Positions 52,601 to 63,750 of a stretch of DNA of 64,000 nt are shown piece by piece. Origin of the DNA: Theodoxus fluviatilis (Eukaryota > Mollusca > Gastropoda > Cycloneritida > Neritidae); contig JAWQFJ010000526.1 in assembly GCA_034096865.1 (NCBI GenBank), positions 186,220-250,219 of the forward strand, in the 5' to 3' direction. A program made the position numbers and the translations under genes. The notes beneath the pieces were generated by a model that saw only the letters and a program-made list of their open reading frames with translations, was not told where the DNA came from and did not search any database. How positions within the stretch are numbered: position 1 is the first letter of the stretch; each line of letters opens with the position of its first letter.

Positions 52601-53338
52601 TGTCTGTCAGCTAGGCTCTGATTGGCCGCTTGTGTGCGTGATCACAGCGTGTCACGGCGGAAGTGGCTGGCGGAAACGGCCGAACCGTACTTCGACTGGC
52701 GGAAGTGGTGGTCGGAAACGGCCGAACCGTACTTCGACTGCTTCCGACCTGAACGTCGGCCGCCGAAGCAAACATCGGTTTCCTGTGTTGACTTGTCACT
52801 GATGACACAAAATTGATTTCTTGAATTAAATTGCTGCAAAACGGCAATTTTAAGCTGTACCTTTGCTACAGTGAATAAATGTTGTCATTTTTAGTACACA
52901 AACAGTAGTTGGTGTCTGTATTGCTTGTTTTTTGTAATTACTGAGAAAGTGTACAAACGGATATGTTGACTAGTCACCGATGACATTACAAATGCTTTAT
53001 AATTACCAAATTCAATTGTTTTTTTTAATATAATTGTTTTACAGGATGTTATTGCATTAGGAATGACATCTAATATAGTAAGAATAGTTAGTGTGACATT
53101 TTTGGTAATAACAGATATTTGTGGTTTTTTTATGACATGAATGACTAGTCAACATTCACCTTTTTCCACTTTAACGCTCACATACACACACACAAAATAG
53201 CAAACTATCTTTTTATTCATAATTTATGATAAAATACAGTTTGTTCTAACATTATATGCTGATTTCAGTCAAATCTGATGATTTTTACTAATTAGGTCTA
53301 ATGTCACACTTTTCTTGCCACCTTTTTAGAATTGCTCA

Positions 53339-53410
<72 letters not shown>

Positions 53411-56400
53411 CCCTCTCTCCTCTCTCTCTCCCTCCCTCCCTCCCACCCCCTGTGGGTTCGGGGTAAGAATTGACCCACCGTGTCTCTACACGATTCGTAA
53501 GAGGCAAATGACTAGGAACACCGTGACTTGATTTGCGATTACTCTAAACTGTTCTAGTGATTTTCGTGCTTACTGGCCTTATATAGCCTACAAAGGTTGA
53601 TAAGTGGTTATACACCATCCCTCCATCCCTGGTTTGACATGGGGTTATGTTTTACAGGAGTTTGCATGTAACGGCACTGTGGTGGAGCACCCTGAGTACG
53701 GAGAGGTCATCCAGCTGCAGGGTGACAAGCGAGATGCCATGAAGAATTTCCTCATCAAGAGTCAGATTGGCAAGAAGGACAACATCAAGGTAGGTTGCGT
53801 GCATCCCACTACCACACTTGAGCTCACACGCGTACACACACATGCACTCGGAATCTCGCCATGTGGAAGTGCCAGGCATTTATTATCATTCGTGGGAAGT
53901 TGATGCTCAGTTGCTGTTTTCTGGCTCCACACACTAGTGGCATTTCAATAAGAGCCTGTATGATTCTGCTCCCAAATGGGTGGTATCAGTNNNNNNNNNN
54001 ATTATGAATTAAAAAGATGTAGAGGTTGATTTGCTTATGTCTGTGCTAGTGTGTATGTGGACGAGCTGTTAAAGTTGGAAAAAGGTGGATCGCTGGGACT
54101 AGTCATTCCATCGTCATGAAAAAAACCCACACAAGATCTGTCATTACCAAAAACTCGTCCACACTTAAACTGAGTACTTACTATGCTGTAGATGTTCAAT
54201 GACTAGACGTGCCTAATATACATCCCTGTAAAAACAATTATATAACAAAAAACAATTCGAATTCTGAGTTAATTATAACAAGCACGTTGTAATGGTCATC
54301 GTGTGATTCTAGTCAACATAATCCGTGTGTGTCACACACTTCTCTCAGTTAAGTAATTTACAAAAAACAGCAAGCAATACAAGACACCAACCATACTGTG
54401 CTGGTGTAGTAACTCAAACAATGACAAACATTTATTCTACTCGTAGCAAAGGTACTAGCTGTAAAATTGCCCATCGTTGTGGCAGCCAATGTAATTGAAC
54501 AAGAGACAAGTCAATGTCTGTAGTCATAACAACCAGCCTTATCTGACAAGGTAAACACCAGGGGAAACCGTAATGTTCCTCGTCTTCGGCTGCGGCCGAC
54601 GTGTGTCAGGTCGGAGGTTCAGAGCGAGCGAAAGGGCACGGTTACGGCCCGTTTCCGGCCCCACCCACAATCCGCCGCCAGCCGACAAGAGTACTGGTTC
54701 GGCCCGCTTCCCTGCGGCAGCAGCCACCTTCCGACCTTAGTGTACACGCATTACAACTTACTTATTTTTCCGGTGATCACGCGACACAATTGCGGCCACA
54801 ATCAGAAGGCCTCAAGGCTGACAGACAGGCCGCGTTATTGCGTAAGCTTCCCATTGGTGTCTTTGCAGCCCCATGCGACCTCGAGATTTCGAGCTCGTGG
54901 TTGCCTTCCTGGTTAATTATTCTCCTCTGGTACCGGTGGAAACAGGTTCTGCCAGTCAAAGCCTGGGAGGAAATGACAGCTTTTAGCTTCGATGCCGATA
55001 CCCAAACATGTTGGCGTTCTTTGGAAGGAAGGCATGCCTTCTGGATAAACATTAAGCCTTTCAAATCTGTGCATTTTGGCCTCGCCCCTAGGTTAGTAGC
55101 TTTGGATGCCTTCGGGCTACGCGGCCTACAATAGATGATGACACAAATATTACAAAAGACTCTTACCGCTTCGTTTTATTGCACCGCTCGCTATTTGTTA
55201 CCCTCGAGCTTGCATCCGCGGTCAAGCACTTCTGGAGCCTATAGGTGCGTTGGTTTAGAACCGACAATGTATTGGAGCCCCTGGGGGAAACACTGAGAAA
55301 GCTTTTGCGCAGAGAAAGAACAAGGGTAGAGAATGATATTCTATACGTTTCTTCGCTGTTCTGGTGATTCGAAGTCACCAGGAGTACTTTGACGCGAAAT
55401 TGTGAGGCGAACTTTCACATCATCTACACAACCGCCTTTTAAAAAACGCTAGTGATTAATTTACGGATGGAATATATGACCGATATCACCCTGACTAACA
55501 CTTTTTACACCCAGCCCTGGATCCAATGCAATAAAACCACGCCGACAAATAGTTGACTCTTATTCGCTACATCTGAAAAATCGTCGGGACATTGGATCAC
55601 GACGGCCGTTGGGTACGAGGCAGACACGCGGAGGGGTATTTGAAGCCAAATAAAATCAAGAATAAGGTTGGTACACATTCAGTTCTAGTGTGCTGGCGCA
55701 GTTGCAGACATATTAACTTTATTTTTGACTTGTCCTCAAAAACCACCAGATGTTAGAACAAACAAAGTCGGGGGCTTCTAAGGAGAAAACGGACACTCAT
55801 TTTCCTGCTTGGGTGGAACAATGTTCCACGTGTGTGGGTATAAGGGCGCGGTTTACTTTCACGTCTCCTCTTTATAATATGACATATGCGGACCAAATTC
55901 ACAACACACAAGAAAGCAAACAATTAAAAAGGTGGCAATGGCGCATGGTTGTCCAGTAGAGTGTAAATAACACAAAAACTACAAACATTTTATGATGTTA
56001 CGTTTATATCATATTGTAGAGAAAAGATTAAAGATATACATATAATAAATCTGTTCCGATTGTTGCTTTTGTGTGTGAATGGTCCGCATGTATTTAAAGA
56101 GAAACGTGAAAAACCGCCATTACCAAACGTGACATTTTTCACCAAGAGGAAAAGGATTCCGTTTTCTCTTGAACCCCACATTTGTTTTCTAACATCTGGT
56201 GGTTTTTAGACAAGAAAATAGTTAATGCTCAACTGCCAGCAACTAGAACTGAATGTTACCAACCTATTCTGATTTTATTTGGCTTCAAAATCCGCGTTTG
56301 CCTCGTCACGGCGTCGTGTCATTGCAGACGAATTTTTCAGTGTACGATAAGATCAACTATTTTCGGCGTGGTTTATTGGATTGGATCCAGGATTGGTGTA

Positions 56401-59400
56401 AAGTTATCGATAATATCGTCATAATTCTCAGAAAATTAATCAATGCGTTTTTTAAGGAGTTGTAGGATGTGAAAGTTTAGCATCAAATTTCCGTCATAAT
56501 GTGCCGAATCAACAAAAGCGAAAAAAGATGAATTTTCTTCGAAACTTTTCTGTTCCCGATCCATAATTTCGTTCTAACACATATATGCCAGAAGTGCTGA
56601 CCGAGCAACACGAGGTAAAATGGAGCGCAAACGAAGAGGTAAGAGTTTTTGTATTTGTGTCATCATAAATTGTGGACGAGTGCCGAGGCAACAAAGTACT
56701 AACCAGGCAGCCAAAATGCACAGATTTGAAAGCTTAGTTTCAGCATCTTCCTTCCAAAGAACGCCACATGTTTGGTATCGCATCGAAGCTTCATTTCCCG
56801 GCTTTACGTTGCAACTGTTTCCGGTACCGAAGAATAATTACCGAAGGCACACGAGATAGAAATTAGAGGCCAGTGCAAACCAATGGAAAGCTTCGAAATA
56901 ACGGCCTGTCTGTCAGCTAGGCTCTGATTGGCCGCTTGTGTGCGTGATCACAGCGTGTCACGGCGGAAGTGGCTGGCGGAAACGGCCGAACCGTACTTCG
57001 ACTGGCGGAAGTGGTGGTCGGAAACGGCCGAACCGTACTTCGACTGCTTCCGACCTGAATGTCGGCCACCGAAGCAAACATCGGTTTCCTGTGTTGACTT
57101 GTCACTGATGACACAAAATTGATTTCTTGAATTAAATTGCTGCAAAACGGCAATTTTAAGCTGTACCTTTGCTACAGTGAATAAATGTTGTCATTTTTAG
57201 TACACAAACAGTAGTTGGTGTCTGTATTGCTTGTTTTTTGTAATTACTGAGAAAGTGTACAAACGGATATGTTGACTAGTCACCGATGACATTACAAATG
57301 CTTTATAATTACCAAATTCAATTGTTTTTTTAATATAATTGTTTTACAGGATGTTATTGCATTAGGAATGACATCTAATATAGTAAGAATAGTTAGTGTG
57401 ACATTTTTGGTAATAACAGATATTTGTGGTTTTTTTATGACATGAATGACTAGTCAACATTCACCTTTTTCCACTTTAACGCTCACATACACACACACAA
57501 AATAGCAAACTATCTTTTTATTCATAATTTATGATAAAATACAGTTTGTTCTAACATTATATGCTGATTTCAGTCAAATCTGATGATTTTTACTAATTAG
57601 GTCTAATGTCACACTTTTCTTGCCACCTTTTTAGAATTGCTCAAAGGCTGATAGGCCGTTATACACCATCCCTCCCTCCCTGGTTTGACATGGGGTTATG
57701 TTTTACAGGAGTTTGCATGTAACGGCACTGTGGTGGAGCACCCTGAGTACGGAGAGGTCATCCAGCTGCAGGGTGACAAGCGAGATGCCATGAAGAATTT
57801 CCTCATCAAGAGTCAGATTGGCAAGAAGGACAACATCAAGGTAGGTTGCGTGCATCCCACTACCACACTTGAGCTCACACGCGTACACACACATGCACTC
57901 GGAATCTCGCCATGTGGAAGTGCCAGGCATTTATTATCATTCGTGGGAAGTTGATGCTCAGTTGCTGTTTTCTGGCTCCACACACTAGTGGCATTTCAAT
58001 AAGAGCCTGTATGATTCTGCTCCCAAATGGGTGGTATCAGTAGGTAGGGGCGCACCCCCACAAAATGGGTGGGAAAGCTGCCTCAGGTCATGATTTTACT
58101 TAGTTTTAATCGGCTAAAATGAATCTCTAAAACGTCAAGAACAAGATTAAAACACATTGAAACAGAAAGATAAACAATCCTTCTGTCTGTTAGCATCCTT
58201 GTTATTATCAGATCTGTTTGATTTGAGTAATTCTGAGTCATTTGAAAGTTGTCACTTTTCAAGCTGTGTCGGCATCCATTTTGCGTTAGTCAACTTGGCC
58301 GAAATCACCACTCGACTTCGGAGGTGAAGTAAACACGCACTATTTCATCTTTATCAACAGATTTGATCTACATTAGCGGAATATAGTCCGTAGTTTACAC
58401 TGGTAAATGTATTTTTTTCATGCGTTATTTAGTTTTTTTAATTAAATAATTTCTTTTATAGTGGTAATCTTTAAACCCGTGTAACTTTTGAACCGCTGAA
58501 CCGATTGACCACATAAAGGATGCGCCTGAAAGCTCATTCATCTGCGATTCCAACCGTATAACACATGCCATCGTAGTAGTCAGACGAGAAGAGCGCAGCC
58601 AATGAGAAGAGAGCTTTGTAAGCACTTCGGCAGACTCGCTTCGACCGGCTATCATGGCGGACGCAGTGCTTTCTGTCGCTAGCGGCGAAGATAAATCTAC
58701 ATCTTTTGTGACGAAAATCAGAGCCATATTGGTCATATTTATCCTTAGGTAATCACTTTTGGCAGTATTATTTGCTAAATTCATTTGTAATTGTGAAAAT
58801 ACGTCGCTTGTTTTAGACCCACGTGTTGACCATATTAGCCGCTTAGCGGACGATTTCGTTTCAATGCTCTGTGCACTCGCGCGCTGATTTAATTTGTTTC
58901 TTTAGGAAACAGTTGCTGCTGCTGTGCCTAGATCAAGTTTGAGTCATTTCTGAATCATTCTATGCCGGATATTAACGTGTTTTCTCATGGATTGCGATGG
59001 ACGTACATGGATTAATATACTTATATAGAGGTGCCTCGCCGCACCTCGCTTGCAATGACTTCGCTGTTGATCAACATTTCACTCCGAGTTGTGAAATGGG
59101 GTGTTTTTTTTACCTTTCGCCATACATGTGATATATTTATTTCAAAGTCAAACTAATCTTCAATCACTACTTCGATAGTTTTTAATTCTCTGCAGTCTGC
59201 TGTTGTTTTCTTAAGGATTAAATAAGGATGTAAGGAATATTTGCTCCTTTGCTGAAACGCTAGGCCTCGCGTTCCGAACACCATCCATTAATTCATCATT
59301 GTTTTTTTCCAGTTTATCCAAGTTTTATGGTCTATCATACTAATTTGAGTCAAATAAAAGACTGACTGAAACTGTGAAAGTAAAACTAGTAAAAGTAAAC

Positions 59401-61809
59401 AGCCCTGTGTCATGTGTGGTTTCAGTCATAAATCAGTAAATAATTGATAATTGATATGAGCATATTTTGTTTGTTACACATGTTGCACTTGCACCATATT
59501 CTTCTTCTGGCAAATCATTCACAGTGGAATCTCCAGCAAACCTGCCTGCCATGTACACCAGTTTTAAGCAGCACTTGATTGACAATTTTGTTTGAGTCTT
59601 TGAATGACTTTGAAGTAGGGTTATGAATTTGACAATCGCAACTTGTCCCACTGTGCGCTTTGCAAGAATTTTGTTTAGAACATAGAACTGTTAACAGTAT
59701 TTGTAAATATCTTCCTTGATTTAACACATATGTGTGAAGATAACAGTATAACTAATCTACACACCAAAAACCATGGCTGTATTCCCAATAGTTTCTGAAA
59801 TATTTCAATCTGAAATGTGGTTTTCCCCTAAATTTCCGTCGTTTCCACTGAAGATCATGGAGAATTCGTACATACTTGTGTGTGATTTTTTCAAACATTG
59901 CACTGTCTACAAAGCTTACATTGTAATCTGTCTATACACCAAAATTGGTGGTATTATCTTCAATAGTTTCTGAATTATTGGCATTAAAGTGACAAAAAAT
60001 GTACTTTTTCCTGTTGTTCCGCTTAACAAATTCGTGTTTTTGTCATTTTTGAGGCTCTTTTTCTCCCAAAATATGAAACTAGACTGGCTGAAAAAAAATA
60101 CACTTATTCTACACAAACATGTTTGGCATTTCTGAAAGTTCCAGACTGCTCCTGTACATATTATATGAAATGTGATGACCGAAAGTTGCCCCCTCGGCAA
60201 TTTTGTGATCGGAGGTGCGAAAACATGTATACTAAAATATCAATATCTCATGAACTAATGAAGGTATCCACTTACTTTTTTGTGTGTTATGCTTGTATTG
60301 TGTTCTTCTTTTAAAATATCACAAAACATACACTCTCACTTAAAAATAAAATTTTGACTGCCCCTACCTAGTATCAGTTATTTGAAGAAAACACTCCTTG
60401 AAGTGGAGCGATCTACCATGGCCCATGGAAGCAGACTAGTCCTGTTTGGATGCCTTCGGTGGGGATGTCATATGCAACAACTGTTGAGGCTGTTCTTCAC
60501 CAGGAGAAAGCTCCGATCATAAAAACTGGGTTTGAGGTGTGTGTTGTGTTTCCAGGACATGCTAAGGCCAGGCACACGAACCACCCTTTGTTTCCTCAGC
60601 TAGCATGCAAACTGCTCATTTTTGACTCACATGCGAAGCAAAAGTGAGTCTATGTACTCGCCCGTTTCATCCGTCCGGGCATCCGTGAAAAACTTTAACA
60701 TTGGATTTTTCTCAGAGACTATTAAGTCTATCAACACCCAATTTGGCATGATGGTGTATGATGACAAGGCGTCAAAAAACATACATAGTGACTTGACCTT
60801 GCATCAAGGTCGCAGGTCCCATAAATGTTGTCTAAAAAACAGCCGTTTTTCACGTTTTCTCAATTTTCTCTGAAGTTTTTGAGATTGGATATCTGACCTA
60901 TATATGGTATATAGGGCAAAGTAATCCCTATCTTTTGATACCTGTTTGGTTAACCTTGCTTCAAGGTCACAGGAGCTCTTCAAAGTTGGATTGTATACAT
61001 ATTTTGAAGTGACCTTGACCCTGAACTATGGAAGATAACTGTTTCAAACTTAATAATTATGTGGGGCACATGTTATACTTTCATCATGAGACACATTTGG
61101 TCACATATCATGAAGGTCAAGGTCACTTTGACCCTTATGAAATGTGATCAAAATGGGGTAGTGAACCACTAAAAGTGACCATATCTCATGGTAGAAAGTG
61201 CCAATAAGCACCATTGTGCTTCCTATGTCTTGAATTAACAGCTTTGTGTTGCATGACCTTGGTTGACCTTGGGTCAAGGTCACATGTATTTTGTAGGGAA
61301 AATGTGTAAAGCAGTTCTTAGTGTATGATGTCATTGCTAGGTTTAGTTGGTTGACCTTGAAGGTCACCTGAAGGTCAAGGTCATGTAAAGGTCAAGGTCA
61401 AGCATGTGAGTTGTATGGGCTTTGCCCTTCTTGTTTATACTTTAGCCTTGTTTTTCTCATACATGAACGCACGTATGTGCCCATTCTTTCCTGAATGCGC
61501 TGGTTATTTCCCGTCAATATTTTCTCTTGGTGTTCTTTCTGTGTCCCCCTGTGGATTGGGAATAAGGTAAGAATAGATCCACCGCATCTCCCTACGAAAT
61601 TTGTAAGAGGCAAATAAATAGCGACATGGTGACTTGATGCGGGCTTACTCGAACTATTCTAGTGATTTTCGTGCCTAATGGGCCCACAAAGCCCACAAAG
61701 GCTGATAGACCATAAAACTCCATCCATCTATCCATCCTCCTAAAAGCCACTGTCTGCCAGTCTTGACAACAAGTGTTTGGTCTTCTGCTTGCAGGTCCAC
61801 GGTTTCTAA
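46652..61809 (+). CDS. EIF1: eIF1 translation initiation factor 1 (SUI1 domain), 4 coding exons
   Basis: In known family members eIF1 binds the 40S subunit near the P site, promotes scanning and enforces start-codon fidelity. Exons 46652-46688, 50595-50755, one copy of exon 3 (53658-53789 or 57709-57840) and 61795-61809 join in phase to encode 114 aa, the normal family length (human 113). Key parts: MTDITNLGRGNFDPLAD, then IHIRIQQRNGRKSLTTVQGI, NGTVVEHPEYGEVIQLQGD and the invariant C-terminal VHGF. It is eIF1 rather than a MCT-1/DENR-type SUI1 protein because there is no extra domain. Using both exon 3 copies would add 44 residues in frame; that would be abnormal for eIF1. Confidence 0.95.
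47292..48682. mobile_element. Possible pogo/Tigger-like TIR element
   Basis: Starts CAGTAAAACCCCTATTTT and ends with the near-complement AAAATAGAGGTTTTACTG followed by TA. 1.39 kb, no transposase frame; the left flanking TA is not preserved. In eIF1 intron 1. Confidence 0.45.
49552..49675 (+). repeat. SINE body copy
   Basis: AATAACTAGGGACATCATG and TAGTGATTTTCATGCTTAATG match the family seen at 10684 and 53448; ends in ATCCATCCATT. Confidence 0.6.
49928..49972. repeat. Poly-T / poly-G run
   Basis: About 27 T followed by about 11 G; such runs are error-prone in long reads. Confidence 0.9.
50595..50755 (+). CDS. EIF1: eIF1 exon 2
   Basis: Begins after a TTTCCAG acceptor and ends AAAAAG|GTAAAG in phase 0. 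Encodes DPLADPGSDDVGGGGSEGAI, HIRIQQRNGRKSLTTVQGI and YDLKKIVKICKK: the basic ribosome-binding face of the SUI1 fold. Confidence 0.96.
50925..51027 (+). repeat. Fourth copy of the CTGAGGAAGAC retroelement-like segment
   Basis: Matches 38160-38262 closely; in eIF1 intron 2. Confidence 0.8.
51043..51405. mobile_element. 363-bp MITE with 6-bp target duplication
   Basis: Ends are CAGACCTGCCAA and TTGGCAGGTCTG, flanked on both sides by TATATC (51037-51042, 51406-51411). The interior has repeated CTACGCTT words and long C runs. No transposase; superfamily uncertain, hAT-like ends. Confidence 0.75.
51609..53338. mobile_element. 1.73-kb TIR element with TA target, copy A
   Basis: 24-bp perfect terminal inverted repeats beginning TGAGCAATTCTAAAAAGGTG, flanked by TA at both ends. 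The interior lacks a recognisable transposase. It contains a GC-rich 42-bp tandem pair (GGAAACGGCCGAACCGTAC, about 52672-52740) and ATGGAGCGCAAACGAAGAG before a GTAAGAG donor-like site. Non-autonomous Tc1/mariner-type by target site, otherwise unclassified. Confidence 0.85.
53341..53445. repeat. CT microsatellite
   Basis: Directly abuts the transposon end; absent beside copy B. Confidence 0.97.
53448..53634 (+). repeat. SINE body copy
   Basis: Well-preserved copy: GGGTAAGAATTGACCCACCG, ACTCTAAACTGTTCTAGTG, TATATAGCCTACAAAGG, then CCATCCCTCCATCC. Ends 23 bp before eIF1 exon 3 copy A. Confidence 0.65.
53658..53789 (+). CDS. EIF1: eIF1 exon 3, copy A
   Basis: 44 codons, phase 0 to phase 0: EFACNGTVVEHPEYGEVIQL through KNFLIKSQIGKKDNIK, with acceptor TTTTACAG and donor AAG|GTAGGT. 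The second half of the SUI1 domain. Identical to copy B at 57709-57840. Its downstream flank stops at the N gap 53991-54000. Confidence 0.85.
53991..54000. other. Assembly gap (10 N)
   Basis: Immediately follows GTATCAGT, the target sequence of the TIR insertion at 58041. Confidence 1.
54001..55914 (-). other. Degraded inverted copy of the 1.73-kb element
   Basis: Aligns in reverse complement to about 51753-53223 over its whole length. It is 1,914 bases against about 1,471 in the clean copy, with most differences being extra bases. Landmarks such as GCGGCCGACG, CTGACAGACAGGCCG and CTGGATCCAATG remain in the expected inverted order. Confidence 0.85.
55925..57643. mobile_element. 1.73-kb TIR element, copy B
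   Basis: Near-identical to copy A (a few substitutions and one T-run difference) but lacking its first ~15 bases at the junction with the degraded copy. The right TIR is followed directly by AAGGCTGATAGG, skipping about 250 bp present beside copy A. Confidence 0.88.
57709..57840 (+). CDS. EIF1: eIF1 exon 3, copy B (duplicate)
   Basis: Same 132 bp as copy A with the same splice signals and about 150 bp of matching downstream flank. Upstream it follows another copy of the same 1.73-kb transposon. The small differences outside the exon look allelic, so this is probably the second haplotype of one exon rather than a true tandem exon. Confidence 0.8.
58041..60370. mobile_element. 2.33-kb TIR element with 7-bp target duplication
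   Basis: Begins TAGGTAGGGGC and ends GCCCCTACCTA, an 11-bp inverted repeat. Flanked by GTATCAG at 58034-58040 and 60371-60377 (8 bp if the shared T is counted), consistent with a hAT-like element. Longest ORF about 119 aa with no transposase similarity; non-autonomous. Confidence 0.8.
60625..61434. repeat. TCAAGGTCA-rich interspersed element, copy 2 (inverted)
   Basis: Reverse-complement copy of 14729-15571 with moderate divergence; same TGACCTTGACC dimers and same ends. Confidence 0.9.
61550..61735 (+). repeat. SINE body copy
   Basis: GTAAGAATAGATCCACCGC, AGTGATTTTCGTGCCTAATG, CACAAAGGCTGATAG and an ATCC tail; 60 bp before eIF1 exon 4. Confidence 0.6.
61795..61809 (+). CDS. EIF1: eIF1 exon 4, VHGF and stop
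   Basis: After CTGCTTGCAG come GTC CAC GGT TTC TAA, the conserved VHGF C-terminus of eIF1. Only 15 bases are coding; the rest of the exon is 3' UTR. Confidence 0.93.
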   Translation, partial: VHGF

Positions 61810-62190
61810 CGAAGCCATGCCAAGGCCCACCCCACTTCTGGTGACCCAGCCTCCCCCAGCAGTGTGGACAAGATCTGTGTCCTGCGACCTCCCTCCCAGA
61901 TGATTATGTCCTGTGAGTGGGGAGACATCACCTAGCCCCCTCCTTCCCTCCCCCCTTCAAGGGAATATCTGATACAGGGCCATGCCTAGGAGGGAGGAGA
62001 CGGCGAACATTCATCATCATCCACCATTGTTACTTTGCCATCATCATGTTCACGGGTGGAGTCGGAGGCTGCTCTCTCTCCCCCTGTGTAAATTAAAACT
62101 TCCTTCTAAGTCTCTCTTTTGTCAGAAGCATGTAGCAACGTTGGTTTGTCTTTCTATCTTGGTGTAATAAAGACTTTGTATTTCAAAGTT
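61810..62190 (+). terminator. EIF1: eIF1 3' UTR and polyadenylation signal
   Basis: Follows the stop codon without further coding potential. AATAAA lies at 62166-62171; cleavage is expected about 15-25 bases later, near 62190. Confidence 0.75.
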
Positions 62191-63160
62191 TGCAGTCTCT
62201 GGAATTATTGACTGATTGTGGTTTGGTTCACTTACTAGTGATGCTGTCAATTTTCTCTGAGCAAGTTTCATGATACAGGTGTATTTTTGGTGAAGTAGGA
62301 ATTTATAATTGTCTTTACTGCATTGAAAATTGAAGTGCCATTTCCCATCTGTCTTGTTCAGTTTTGGATGAGCAATTCACCAACCTGGACTGCACATTAT
62401 TTTTGGTAGGGAAAAGAAGTGGTAAAAGAACTTGGTTATTAGATCCATAAAGAGTGTAGATGTGTAAACCTGGGGTTATCCCAACTGGTATCTCACGTGT
62501 ATGTAGTGATGTTTGTCTGACAGTGTACAGAGCTGTTTGAGCAGATGTCTAGACTTTTAAGGAAGAATAGTTGCAGTGCACATTCTTGCCTTGCGAGGGC
62601 TTGTCAGCCAGGATGGAACGTGCACAGAGATGATGGTGGAGAATTGAGGTACGATGATCTATTAATTAAACTGGGCTTTAGTACCAGTGGAAGCAATATG
62701 CAATATCTTCCATTGAGATGCATGTCTGAATGACTGCTTGTGAACAAGTGCCCAATGACCCTGGGAGAATCTGTGATGCTCCATACAAAAGCCAGGGTAA
62801 CCTGCACTTTGAATTCTTTTAGAGACCTGTATCTTAACCTTGAAAATAAAATTCATCAATTCCAAATGGTTATCTGCAAAGTTTACCTACTGTCTTGCTT
62901 TCATTCTCATCCTCGTAATTAAGTCAATTGTCTCGGTCTTTTTTCATTCTCTCATGTGCTTCATTGATTCCCTGTAATGGGATATTTCAGAGATGCATCC
63001 CCTGAAAGCTCAAGTGAAATTAATCTAAATCACCCACAATGTCAAAGTCAATGCTACACTCTGGGGGGATATATTTTTGATAACTCACTTTAGCTTTTTT
63101 GCATGGAGCATCACATATAGTTTCTGTCTGGCAACACCTCTTACTACAAGAATGGGCCTA
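62191..63160. other. eIF1 3' flank, no gene recognised
   Basis: No supported coding frame on either strand. Confidence 0.5.
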
Positions 63161-63162
63161 TT

Positions 63163-63362
63163 GTAAACTTAGCACTTGAACCCCTCGTAGGTCTATTGTA
63201 AACTTGGCACTCGAACCCCTCGTAGGTCTATTGTAAACTTAGCACTTGAACCCCTCGTAGGCCTATTGTAAACTTAGCACTTGAACCCCTCGTAGGTCTA
63301 TTGTAAACTTGGCACTCGAACTCCTCGTAGGCCTATTGTAAACTTGGCACTCGAACTCCTCA
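63163..63362. repeat. 34-bp minisatellite, 6 copies
   Basis: Unit CTATTGTAAACTTAGCACTT then GAACCCCTCGTAGG; late units change CCC to CTC. Confidence 0.94.
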
Positions 63363-63597
63363 CACTAATGTTCCCAGTCTACTACGAACAGCTTCTGTCT
63401 ACAAAAATGAACAGGCTCAAGTATATCAGAGGAGCAGAGGTCCATTGCTTATGCTAGGAACCTTGCAAGGAATAGGCTGGTGTGGATGTCAACATGATGA
63501 AAAGTAGATGTAAAGGCAGTCAGATGTTTGACTCGAGCTGACACTGGCCTATTTTTTGCCAACTAGATGGGCTAAGCAAAGCACCCATGTTGACATC

Positions 63598-63750
63598 CAG
63601 TCCCCCTGCATCTCCTTTCGCATTTTGTAAGCGGTGAATCGATAAGGAGTTGTGATGACCTCTTCATATTCTAACCAATTCTAATGTTTTTCTTGATTAT
63701 TGGCCTGAAACTGTCTACATGAGCTGATAGGCCATATAATCCCATCCATT
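63598..63750 (+). repeat. Diverged SINE body copy
   Basis: CCCTGCATCTCC, TAAGCGGTGAATC, CATGAGCTGATAGGCC and CCCATCCATTG in the family order. Confidence 0.45.

Noticed and set aside
58425..58784. 119-aa minus-strand ORF inside the 2.33-kb TIR element
   Set aside because: No DDE or zinc-finger motifs and no similarity I recognise; likely chance in a non-autonomous element.
63163..63362. Regular 34-bp repeats resembling a CRISPR array
   Set aside because: Units are contiguous with no unique spacers, in a eukaryotic intergenic region.
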